From Bacteroidetes bacterium 4572_112 (GTDB taxonomy: Bacteria > Bacteroidota > Bacteroidia > Bacteroidales > UBA1556): a DNA stretch of 6,007 nt. The position numbers were made by a program, and so were the translations under genes. Positions within the stretch are counted from its first letter, which is position 1. Each line of letters opens with the position of its first letter. This document shows, piece after piece, positions 1 to 5,611 of the stretch. The notes below the pieces were generated by a model, which saw only the letters and a list, made by a program, of their open reading frames with translations, was not told where the DNA came from and did no database searches. The DNA is taken from positions 1 to 6,007 of the forward strand of contig NIUZ01000117.1 of assembly GCA_002254285.1 (NCBI GenBank), in the 5' to 3' direction.

Positions 1-68
1 TCTGGCATAGCATCAAGAATATCCTTTGCTGTTAATGATTTTAGAAGTCTGTCTTTACGTATACTCAT
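1..68 (-). CDS. N-terminal fragment of an unidentified protein, cut by the left edge
   Basis: An ATG at 66-68 on the minus strand opens a frame that stays open to the window edge, giving 22 codons that read MSIRKDRLLKSLTAKDILDA followed by Met-Pro. The fragment is hydrophilic and basic at its start and shows no signal peptide or membrane segment. It is too short to assign a family, and no function is proposed. There is no Shine-Dalgarno sequence before the ATG, as expected for Bacteroidota. A near-consensus -7 element (TAGTCTTTG, one base too many between TA and TTTG) lies on the minus strand at 149-157, about 80 bases upstream, and could be its promoter. The case for a real gene is the open frame, its position after a long non-coding leader, and the lack of any competing frame. 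It is not supported by homology. Confidence 0.55.
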   Translation of the reverse strand, partial: MSIRKDRLLKSLTAKDILDAMP

Positions 69-209
69 TATTATGTATTGCTGTTTTATTTATTGTAATT
101 CTAAATCTATTATGTTCGATAAAAGTAAAGAAATTAAGTGAAACAAAACAAAGACTAATCATTTTTTTTTGATAATTAATATTTCTATTAAACTAATTAT
201 GCTGTAGAG

Positions 210-260
210 CAAAGTTTATATTATTAGTATAATGCCTGATAGTAGGAGGGCTAAACTTTG
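210..260. repeat. Spaced inverted repeat CAAAGTTTA / TAAACTTTG
   Basis: The 9-bp arms at 210-218 and 252-260 are exact reverse complements with 33 bases between them. Each arm, read outward, resembles a Bacteroidota -7 box with one extra base (TAAACTTTG against TAnnTTTG). The pair could therefore be back-to-back weak promoter elements, a dimer operator, or a chance match in AT-rich DNA. The match is seen directly; any role is inference. Confidence 0.35.
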
Positions 261-300
261 TTCAAAAATTTAGATGCAATTATTGGGAAAATTGTTCATT

Positions 301-315
301 ATACCAATTTGGTAT
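301..315. repeat. 15-bp palindrome ATACCAA-T-TTGGTAT
   Basis: Two perfect 7-bp arms flank a single central base, immediately downstream (in the minus direction) of the operon terminator's U-rich tail. It may be a small operator or an extra 3'-end structure. It could also be chance. Confidence 0.35.
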
Positions 316-322
316 TAAATAA

Positions 323-356
323 ATAATGCCTCGAGGGCAAACCCTCGAGGCATTAT
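323..356 (-). terminator. Strong hairpin terminator of the two-gene minus-strand unit
   Basis: A perfect 15-bp stem (323-337 with 342-356) encloses a 4-base loop. Its core is GC-rich (CCTCGAGGG), which stands out in this AT-rich region. It lies about 33 bases past the stop codon of the beta-barrel gene. On the minus strand it is followed by a U-rich tail (TTATTTAAT), the form of an intrinsic terminator for that operon. On the plus strand the following tail is only moderately T-rich. Confidence 0.88.
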
Positions 357-388
357 ATTACTTATAAATCGAATTGATACTGTATTAT

Positions 389-1483
389 TTAAAATCCAAA
401 TCGATATTGTATTCCAGTCATAAAGAATTTTTGACCTTGTCTATAACCATACTCACCACGGAACATCCAATTTTTTGATATTTCTAAATTAAAACCAATT
501 TGAGTACTCCAATTACTTATTATTTCCTTTTTGATGGAGTAATTTATTGCGTTGGCATCATTTATTCTAGTTTGAGCATCAGTCAAATTATCGTGTTTTT
601 CATTAAGATCTTTTAAGTTTTCGTCCTTGCCAGGTGTAGCGTCTGGCATTCCTTCCCAAAAGTCAATTCGTTCCTGAGTAAGGTTTAATAAACCATCCAT
701 TGCTTTATTCATTGCTTCATCCATTTCAGGAACACCAAGTGATCCTGAGTTCATTTCTCTATCAACAAAATTGCGATACATAGCCCCAAAATATAATGAT
801 AGTTTCATGTCATTATAGAAGGTCATTCTACGCCCAATACGAGCCGAACCAACAAAAAACTTAACTGTTTCTTCCAGTAAATCCGATGTAGAAAAAGTAA
901 GGTTACCGTCAGCGCTAATAAAATAATTATCCCAGCCATAAACAACTGTAGAACCAAAGCCCCAAGTATTTGATGTAAAATAAACTGGATCAACATCAAT
1001 TGCTTCCTCTAGAGTTCTGATCTCTTTAATATTACCATTTGCTCCCAAACCATGTTCAATAACTTGTGGTTGAAACGAAACTTGAGTAGAACCGCTATTT
1101 TTTGAATAAATACCATAAACATTAATAAATGGCAATATCCATGCATCAGCACGAAGATTTACACCATTTGTTCTGGCAATAGTTTCTTTAAAATTTAACG
1201 TTTCGGGATTAAGAATATCGTCCAAATTTGCTCCATCATAAAAGTTCATACTAAAATGGGTAAGCTCAAGGCTCATCTGATTGTATACATAGTTCACATT
1301 AAATCCAAAAGGAAGTTGAAAATCAATGTTTCGGTCTGTTAACTTTTGACCCCAAATAGGTAATACGTAAGGGTATACTTTGTCTACAGAAGTAGTGTCA
1401 TGCTTAGGGAATTGTATTCCACTTTGTGCAAATCCAGTAGCTGTGATTACTAAAGCAAATATGATAAAAAGTAAATTTTTCAT
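389..1483 (-). CDS. Probable outer-membrane beta-barrel protein with a helical insert
   Basis: A 364-residue exported protein of unknown specific function. Residues 1-20 form a signal peptide (Met-Lys-Asn, hydrophobic core, Gly-Phe-Ala-Gln), with cleavage likely after Ala19 or Gln20 and no lipobox Cys. The mature part is rich in alternating hydrophobic/polar and aromatic stretches typical of transmembrane beta strands (for example 56-80, 108-127, 171-198, 208-239, 324-346). The chain ends in GIQYRFGF with a terminal Phe, the usual beta-barrel assembly signal. Residues about 251-316 break the pattern: they are charged, alanine/asparagine-rich and predicted helical, so probably a loop or plug insert. 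The gene lies 57 bases after the small secreted protein gene with no promoter element between them, so the two are probably co-transcribed, and a strong terminator follows. No transport motif, TonB box or OmpA-like domain is visible. Barrel assignment is fairly confident; substrate or role is unknown. Confidence 0.85.
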   Translation of the reverse strand: MKNLLFIIFALVITATGFAQSGIQFPKHDTTSVDKVYPYVLPIWGQKLTDRNIDFQLPFGFNVNYVYNQMSLELTHFSMNFYDGANLDDILNPETLNFKETIARTNGVNLRADAWILPFINVYGIYSKNSGSTQVSFQPQVIEHGLGANGNIKEIRTLEEAIDVDPVYFTSNTWGFGSTVVYGWDNYFISADGNLTFSTSDLLEETVKFFVGSARIGRRMTFYNDMKLSLYFGAMYRNFVDREMNSGSLGVPEMDEAMNKAMDGLLNLTQERIDFWEGMPDATPGKDENLKDLNEKHDNLTDAQTRINDANAINYSIKKEIISNWSTQIGFNLEISKNWMFRGEYGYRQGQKFFMTGIQYRFGF

Positions 1484-1540
1484 AATTATTATTTCTTGTA
1501 ATTATTGTATTAAAAAATTATATAAAATAATATGTAAATA

Positions 1541-2002
1541 TTACTTCTCACCAACAAATGGAATACTTTCAAAGATTGAATATCTTACCATTGTAAGAAT
1601 ATATTGCTCAATTTGAAAAAACTGAGTTGCTACTTTTGCGTCAGTAACTTTTCTTACTTTAGTGTAATATTTTTTAATTAGCGCGTCTCTTTTTTTACCT
1701 AATTTCAACACGCTAGTTGTCCATTCGTCTGCTTGCTCATTAGTCATGTTTTCCCATTGCTCAGCATATGTATTTAATAAAGTAATTCGTTGTTTACCTA
1801 GTTCTTTACGCTCTGTTTCATACTTATTATAAACTTCCATAAATGCTTCTTTTTGTTCTTCAGATGGCTTTACGAAATTCATAACAATTTCTTCTTTTTC
1901 AACACCTAATGTTGCTTGAAATAAGTCAACTTCATTCTTTGTTTGTGAAAATGCAGTGATAGAAATAAGTGTAATAATTAATGTAATAAAAAGGTTTTTC
2001 AT
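1541..2002 (-). CDS. Small secreted helical protein, Spy/CpxP-like
   Basis: A 153-residue exported protein. Residues 1-20 are a signal peptide (Met-Lys-Asn, Ile/Leu/Thr core, Ala-Phe-Ser-Gln). The mature chain is almost entirely charged amphipathic helix. A segment around 46-72 begins PSEEQKEAF and recalls the LTxxQ-type repeats of Spy/CpxP periplasmic chaperones. The end, from about 119 (VTDAKVATQFFQIEQYI, then an Ile-Pro-Phe-Val tail), resembles the C-terminal signature of small secreted proteins that I recall in Bacteroidota and marine proteobacteria, often annotated only as hypothetical. A periplasmic role in stress or protein folding, or as a partner of the downstream barrel protein, is inference. 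The gene leads a two-gene unit, with a -7 element about 50 bases before its ATG. The start is chosen because it gives an intact signal peptide. No cysteines are present in the mature protein. Confidence 0.82.
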   Translation of the reverse strand: MKNLFITLIITLISITAFSQTKNEVDLFQATLGVEKEEIVMNFVKPSEEQKEAFMEVYNKYETERKELGKQRITLLNTYAEQWENMTNEQADEWTTSVLKLGKKRDALIKKYYTKVRKVTDAKVATQFFQIEQYILTMVRYSIFESIPFVGEK

Positions 2003-2051
2003 AAAAATAAAATTTGTTTGTTTTGTTTATTTTGTAATTATATATATACTG

Positions 2052-2059
2052 CAAAGATA
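2052..2059 (-). promoter_or_regulatory. Bacteroidota-type -7 element for the secreted-protein/barrel unit
   Basis: The minus strand reads TATCTTTG, an exact match to TAnnTTTG. It would place the transcription start near 2046, giving a leader of roughly 40 bases to the ATG at 2002. No convincing TTTG -33 box sits at the usual distance upstream, so the promoter may be weak or need an activator. Confidence 0.55.
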
Positions 2060-2096
2060 TTGATTATTATCAGATATAGACGCATTATATTCAATG

Positions 2097-2120
2097 GTAA
2101 TCATTAAATATAATGATTAC
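2097..2120 (-). terminator. AT-rich hairpin straddling the regulator's stop codon
   Basis: A perfect 10-bp inverted repeat (GTAATCATTA at 2097-2106 with TAATGATTAC at 2111-2120) encloses a 4-base loop, and the TAA stop of the regulator gene (2117-2119) lies inside one arm. On the minus strand it could act as a weak terminator or 3'-end stabiliser for the regulator mRNA, but the stem is AT-rich and the following sequence has only a poor U tract. It also lies upstream of the next gene's promoter element, so a DNA operator is an alternative. Confidence 0.4.
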
Positions 2121-3541
2121 ATTAGGCTGTTTATTGGTCGGTTTATACCAAGCTTTCTCATTTTTGAGCGCAATGTTTCTGGGTGAATGTCTAAAATACG
2201 AGCTGCTCCAGAGGCTCCACTAACTTGCCAATATGTAGTGCTTAAAGCTTTTATGATATGCTGCTTTTCGGTCTCGGCCAATGATAGAATGGTTTTTTTG
2301 TCTGCTATTTCAGTCTTGTAAAATGGTTCAATTCTTAGAATTTCACCAGTGCTAATAATTATGGCTCGTTCAATAATGTTCTCGAGTTCTCTAATGTTGC
2401 CCGGCCAAGTGTATTTTTCTAATATCTTCATAGTGTTAAGAGTTGCTCTCTTTATGTTTCTGTTGGTACTGATATTAAATCGATCTACAAAGTGGTTTAC
2501 CAATATCGGAATATCGCTTATTCTTTCTCTAAGTGGAGGTAGAGTAATAGGGTATACATTAATTCTATAATATAAATCTTCACGAAACTTCTTCTGTTTT
2601 ATTAATTCTTTAAGGTCTTTATTTGTTGCAACGATAACTCTTACATCTACAGTTATTGATTTTGAGGCACCTATTCTTTTAATTTTGCCCTCCTCTAATA
2701 CTCTTATTATTTTTGATTGTAATTCAATAGGTATTTCATCCACTTCGTCAATAAAGATTGTGCCTTTATCGGCTAACTCAAATATACCTATTTGCTTTTG
2801 TAATGCTCCCAAAAAAGAACCCTTTTCATGACCAAATAATTCACTTTCGATTTGTGATTTTGATAATGCCGAACAATGTACTTTTACAAAAGCTTTATCT
2901 TTTCTATTGCTTCGGCTATGTATTGCCATTGCGAAAATTTCTTTGCCGGTATCGGTTTCTCCTTCTATTAATACGGTGGTGCCCAGCTTTGTAACTTGCT
3001 CAACTCTGTATAAAGCATGAAGATGTGATTTGGTTTCACCAATGATGTTTTTAAAATCGCGAACACTTTCAACCTTTCGTCTTAAGTAAATATTTTCTGC
3101 TTGAATATGATTTTTTAATTCGTTGGTTTCTTTTATCTTTTCAATTAATTTCCTCTCAGTATCTTTAACATTGCTTATGTTTATAGCCATGCCAACAAAG
3201 TATTCTTCGCCATTGTGTACCGCATAACTACCTGAACCAACATAAGGCGTTTTTTTGCCCGATTTTGTCACAAGATTATATTCAATAGTCTGTTGCTCTT
3301 TTTTTTCAAAAATAAGTTGCATCGACTTTATTGTCTTTTCTTGATCAGGAATATCAATAAATTCTACAATATTTTTCAAAAACAGCTCTTCTTTAGAGTA
3401 GCCCAGTACTGTTTCAATATTCTTATTCCACATTAGCATTTGACCTTTATCATTAAAAACATAGGCTAGTTCAGGCATACCTTTTAATATTGTAGATCCT
3501 GATATTGAAGATATTAACTCTTCAAACTTATTGACTTTCAT
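2117..3541 (-). CDS. PAS-AAA+-Fis transcriptional regulator of the sigma-54 activator family, with atypical GSFLGA loop
   Basis: A 474-residue cytoplasmic regulator. An N-terminal PAS sensor domain (about 16-125) is followed by a short coiled-coil linker (125-160), an AAA+ domain (about 163-395) and a Fis-type helix-turn-helix (about 425-467, core SGASGAARILDIHPETLRSK). AAA+ motifs are present: Walker A GETDTGKE (194-201), Walker B TIFIDE (261-266), sensor I ATNKDL (305-310), arginine-finger segment FREDLYYR (319-326), LPPLRER (334-340) and sensor II WPGNIREL (379-386). ATPase function therefore looks intact. The loop that normally reads GAFTGA and touches sigma-54 is GSFLGA (241-246): Ala to Ser is mild, but Thr to Leu changes the key residue. 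It is read clearly at 2804-2821 with no frame problem. There is no receiver domain, so control is probably through a ligand or partner at the PAS domain. It is divergent from pruA, 233 bp away, which makes pruA and its own promoter the leading candidate targets by position. The signal sensed is unknown. Confidence 0.93.
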   Translation of the reverse strand: MKVNKFEELISSISGSTILKGMPELAYVFNDKGQMLMWNKNIETVLGYSKEELFLKNIVEFIDIPDQEKTIKSMQLIFEKKEQQTIEYNLVTKSGKKTPYVGSGSYAVHNGEEYFVGMAINISNVKDTERKLIEKIKETNELKNHIQAENIYLRRKVESVRDFKNIIGETKSHLHALYRVEQVTKLGTTVLIEGETDTGKEIFAMAIHSRSNRKDKAFVKVHCSALSKSQIESELFGHEKGSFLGALQKQIGIFELADKGTIFIDEVDEIPIELQSKIIRVLEEGKIKRIGASKSITVDVRVIVATNKDLKELIKQKKFREDLYYRINVYPITLPPLRERISDIPILVNHFVDRFNISTNRNIKRATLNTMKILEKYTWPGNIRELENIIERAIIISTGEILRIEPFYKTEIADKKTILSLAETEKQHIIKALSTTYWQVSGASGAARILDIHPETLRSKMRKLGINRPINSLM

Positions 3542-3564
3542 AGCTGTTGTAGTTTATTAATATT

Positions 3565-3572
3565 CAAAGATA
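3565..3572 (-). promoter_or_regulatory. Bacteroidota-type -7 element for the regulator gene
   Basis: The minus strand reads TATCTTTG, the same octamer as at 2052-2059, 23 bases before the regulator ATG. Transcription would start near 3559 with a short leader of under 20 bases. The -33 position is not TTTG and is instead covered by the palindrome at 3589-3602, which suggests autoregulation as a possibility. Confidence 0.55.
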
Positions 3573-3588
3573 CTATTATTCACTTAAA

Positions 3589-3645
3589 TAAATGAACATT
3601 TAGCATGTTAATATTATGAGATAAGTTAATTTTTAACATTTGCTA
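3589..3645. promoter_or_regulatory. Cluster of dyad and direct repeats in the divergent regulator/pruA control region
   Basis: Three overlapping signals are visible. TAAATG-AA-CATTTA is a 14-bp palindrome (3589-3602). ATGTTAA (3605-3611) and TTAACAT (3633-3639) form a perfect 7-bp inverted repeat that extends to TAGC (3601-3604) and GCTA (3642-3645) with a two-base bulge. AACATTT occurs twice in the same orientation exactly 40 bp apart (3595 and 3635). The cluster lies about 90-150 bp upstream of the likely pruA transcription start and over the -33 region of the regulator's own promoter. That is a sensible place for binding sites of a Fis-domain activator. Binding by the adjacent regulator is inference. 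Confidence 0.45.
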
Positions 3646-3723
3646 GTGGAAAATATCAATTAAAAAACACAATTAATATCGTTTTTTTAGGATTTTTTGT
3701 ATAATAAAATTGAAAGGAATTAC

Positions 3724-3731
3724 TACTTTTG
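3724..3731 (+). promoter_or_regulatory. Bacteroidota-type -7 element for pruA
   Basis: TACTTTTG matches TAnnTTTG exactly and would start transcription near 3737, leaving an A-rich leader of about 37 bases with no Shine-Dalgarno sequence. A TTTG at 3696-3699 could be the -33 box, but the gap of 24 bases is longer than the usual 19-21 or so. No -24/-12 sigma-54 promoter (GG and GC at the right spacing) was found in this intergenic region. Confidence 0.55.
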
Positions 3732-3774
3732 TGCTGATTAAAGAGAAATATATAAACTTAATAAAATACAAGCT

Positions 3775-5406
3775 ATGAATAATGCCATTTTTAGCTTTCC
3801 AATTCCTCAAAATGAGCCAATTAAGAGCTATGCTCCTGGCACTCCTGAGAGAGCGGAATTGCAAGCAAAATTAGCAGAGTTGAAGTCTCAAACTATTGAG
3901 ATTCCTTTGATTATTGGAGGTAAAGAAGTTCGCACAGGCGATACTGCTACCGTAACTATGCCTACAGATCATGGTCATGTACTTGCTACATATCATAAAG
4001 CTGGAGCAAAAGAAACTCAAATGGCTATTGACGCTGCAATGGAGGCTCGTGAAGAATGGGCTAATATGCCTTGGGTTGAGCGCGCATCAATTACATTGAA
4101 AATTGCTGAATTATTAGCTACAAAATATCGTTCGTTAATTAATGCAGCTACTATGTTGGGTCAAGGAAAAAGCCCTTTTCAAGCTGAGATTGACGCTGCT
4201 TGCGAAACTATCGATTTCCTTCGTTTTAATGCTGCTTACGCTTCGCAGATTTATGCTGATCAACCAGCTAGCTCGCCAGGTGTAATCAATCGTATGGAAT
4301 ACCGTCCTTTGGAAGGTTTCGTATTTGCACTTAGCCCATTTAACTTTACTGCTATTGCTTCTAACTTAAATATGTCGCCTGTACTTATGGGTAATACTAC
4401 TGTTTGGAAGCCTGCAACTACATCAATATTCTCTAACTATATCCTTATGCAAATATTTAAGGAAGCTGGTGTACCTGATGGTGTTGTAAACTTTGTTCCT
4501 GGTAAGGGTTCTACTATTGGAAAAGTAATTTTTGATAGTGCTGACTTAGGTGGTATTCACTTTACTGGTTCTACAAATACTTTCCAGCAGTTTTGGAAAA
4601 TAATTGGTAATAATATTACAAAATATAAATCATACCCACGTATAGTTGGCGAAACTGGTGGTAAAGATTTCATCTTTGCTCACTCTTCAGCAGATCCTGA
4701 TATTGTATCTACGGGTATTGTTCGTGGTTCTTTTGAGTATCAAGGACAAAAATGTTCGGCTTCTTCAAGAGCGTATATTCCTGAGTCAATTTGGCCAGAA
4801 GTATTTAAGCAAGTAAAAGAAGAGGTTGCAGAATTCTCTACTGGTGATGTTACTGATTTTGGTAATTTCTTCAATGCAGTAATTGATAAAGCTGCCTTCG
4901 ATAGCATTACAAACTACATTCAAATGGCTAAGGACAGCGATAAAGCTGAAGTTGTTATTGGTGGTGGAAGTGATGAGTCTAAAGGTTATTTTATTGAGCC
5001 TACAGTAATTAAGGTTACTGATCCTCACTTTGTTACCATGGAAGAAGAAATATTCGGCCCTGTAGTTACTATCTACGTTTACGAAGATGATAAATACACC
5101 GAAACTCTTGATCTTTGTGACAAAACATCTCCTTACGCATTAACAGGAGCTATTTTTGCTCAAGATCGTAAGTACTTGAACCAAGGATATGATGCATTGC
5201 AGAATGCAGCAGGTAATTTCTACTTAAACGATAAGCCAACAGGTGCCGTTGTAGGACAACAACCATTTGGTGGAGCTCGTGGAAGTGGAACTAATGATAA
5301 AGCTGGTAGCTACCTTAACCTTATTCGTTGGGTAAATGCTCGTACTATTAAGGAAACTTTAGTAGCAGCTACAAATTATCGTTACCCATTCTTAGATAAA
5401 GAATAG
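3775..5406 (+). CDS. pruA: L-glutamate gamma-semialdehyde dehydrogenase (1-pyrroline-5-carboxylate dehydrogenase)
   Basis: A 543-residue NAD-dependent aldehyde dehydrogenase that oxidises glutamate gamma-semialdehyde (from P5C) to glutamate, the last step of proline catabolism, also fed by ornithine and arginine. It is full length for the stand-alone ALDH4-type enzyme, the class that includes mitochondrial ALDH4A1, and lacks a fused proline dehydrogenase domain. Visible landmarks are the N-terminal SYAPGTPER segment (18-26), PFNFTAIASNL with the oxyanion Asn190, WKP with Lys212 for the cofactor, FTGS (263-266), the general base Glu293 in VGETGGKDF, catalytic Cys327 in GQKCSASSRAY, EEIFGPV (424-430) and PFGGARGSG (497-505). 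All catalytic residues are intact. No signal peptide is present, so it is cytoplasmic. The start is supported by the -7 element 44 bases upstream and by the family's usual N terminus. It uses many GCT, GGT, ACT and CGT codons, which may reflect strong expression. A proline dehydrogenase gene is not in the window. Confidence 0.96.
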   Translation: MNNAIFSFPIPQNEPIKSYAPGTPERAELQAKLAELKSQTIEIPLIIGGKEVRTGDTATVTMPTDHGHVLATYHKAGAKETQMAIDAAMEAREEWANMPWVERASITLKIAELLATKYRSLINAATMLGQGKSPFQAEIDAACETIDFLRFNAAYASQIYADQPASSPGVINRMEYRPLEGFVFALSPFNFTAIASNLNMSPVLMGNTTVWKPATTSIFSNYILMQIFKEAGVPDGVVNFVPGKGSTIGKVIFDSADLGGIHFTGSTNTFQQFWKIIGNNITKYKSYPRIVGETGGKDFIFAHSSADPDIVSTGIVRGSFEYQGQKCSASSRAYIPESIWPEVFKQVKEEVAEFSTGDVTDFGNFFNAVIDKAAFDSITNYIQMAKDSDKAEVVIGGGSDESKGYFIEPTVIKVTDPHFVTMEEEIFGPVVTIYVYEDDKYTETLDLCDKTSPYALTGAIFAQDRKYLNQGYDALQNAAGNFYLNDKPTGAVVGQQPFGGARGSGTNDKAGSYLNLIRWVNARTIKETLVAATNYRYPFLDKE

Positions 5407-5433
5407 TTTTCGGTAAATAAAATGTAAAATAAG

Positions 5434-5478
5434 TAAACAGTAATCGGTGATCAGTATTCTGTAACCGATTGCTGTTTA
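5434..5478 (+). terminator. Hairpin terminator after pruA
   Basis: Bases 5434-5448 pair with 5464-5478 over 15 bp with one G-U wobble (TAAACAGTAATCGGT with ACCGATTGCTGTTTA). The apical part can add a small CAG/CTG stem. It begins 27 bases after the pruA stop and ends in TTTAATATTTAATA. This suggests pruA is mostly a single-gene transcript, separated from the following aldehyde dehydrogenase. Confidence 0.75.
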
Positions 5479-5611
5479 ATATTTAATATAGATAATGGGA
5501 TACGTTAGAAATTATATCAATTACTGATTGTTTCTTTATTATATACAAATGCCTGATAATAAATCGATGTTGTCAGAGTGAAAATTTTAAAATACGAAAA
5601 ACACAAAATAT

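Larger units (their letters stand above)
69..388. other. 320-bp non-coding region between the left partial gene and the beta-barrel gene
   Basis: This very AT-rich stretch has no open frame worth calling. It is the shared upstream/downstream space between the left-edge gene and the end of the minus-strand operon. It contains a run of nine T (162-170), a spaced 9-bp inverted repeat (210-218 with 252-260), a small near-perfect palindrome (301-315) and the operon terminator (323-356). No tRNA-like cloverleaf or other known RNA was recognised. Confidence 0.7.

Noticed and set aside
1380..1616. 78-codon plus-strand open frame across the start of the barrel gene and the operon gap
   Set aside because: It is antisense to the signal-peptide region of one gene and the end of another. 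Its composition is unlike a protein, and no start signal is present.
2349..2994. Two plus-strand open frames (2349-2570 and 2758-2994) inside the regulator gene
   Set aside because: Both are antisense shadows of strongly conserved AAA+ coding sequence, with no promoter element or family resemblance.
3542..3774. Search for a sigma-54 -24/-12 promoter upstream of pruA
   Set aside because: Every GG pair tested on the plus strand lacks a GC at the required 12-base offset, so no site is called. The minus strand was checked less thoroughly.
3673..3864. 63-codon minus-strand frame overlapping the start of pruA
   Set aside because: It runs through the pruA promoter and 5' coding region in antisense and reads as low-complexity translation of AT-rich DNA.
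4786..5028. 80-codon minus-strand frame inside pruA
   Set aside because: It is antisense to conserved aldehyde dehydrogenase sequence and has no independent support.
231..5558. The 11-mer AATGCCTGATA shared by two intergenic regions (231-241 and 5548-5558)
   Set aside because: Matches of this length are expected by chance in a 6-kb AT-rich window, and the flanks do not extend the similarity.
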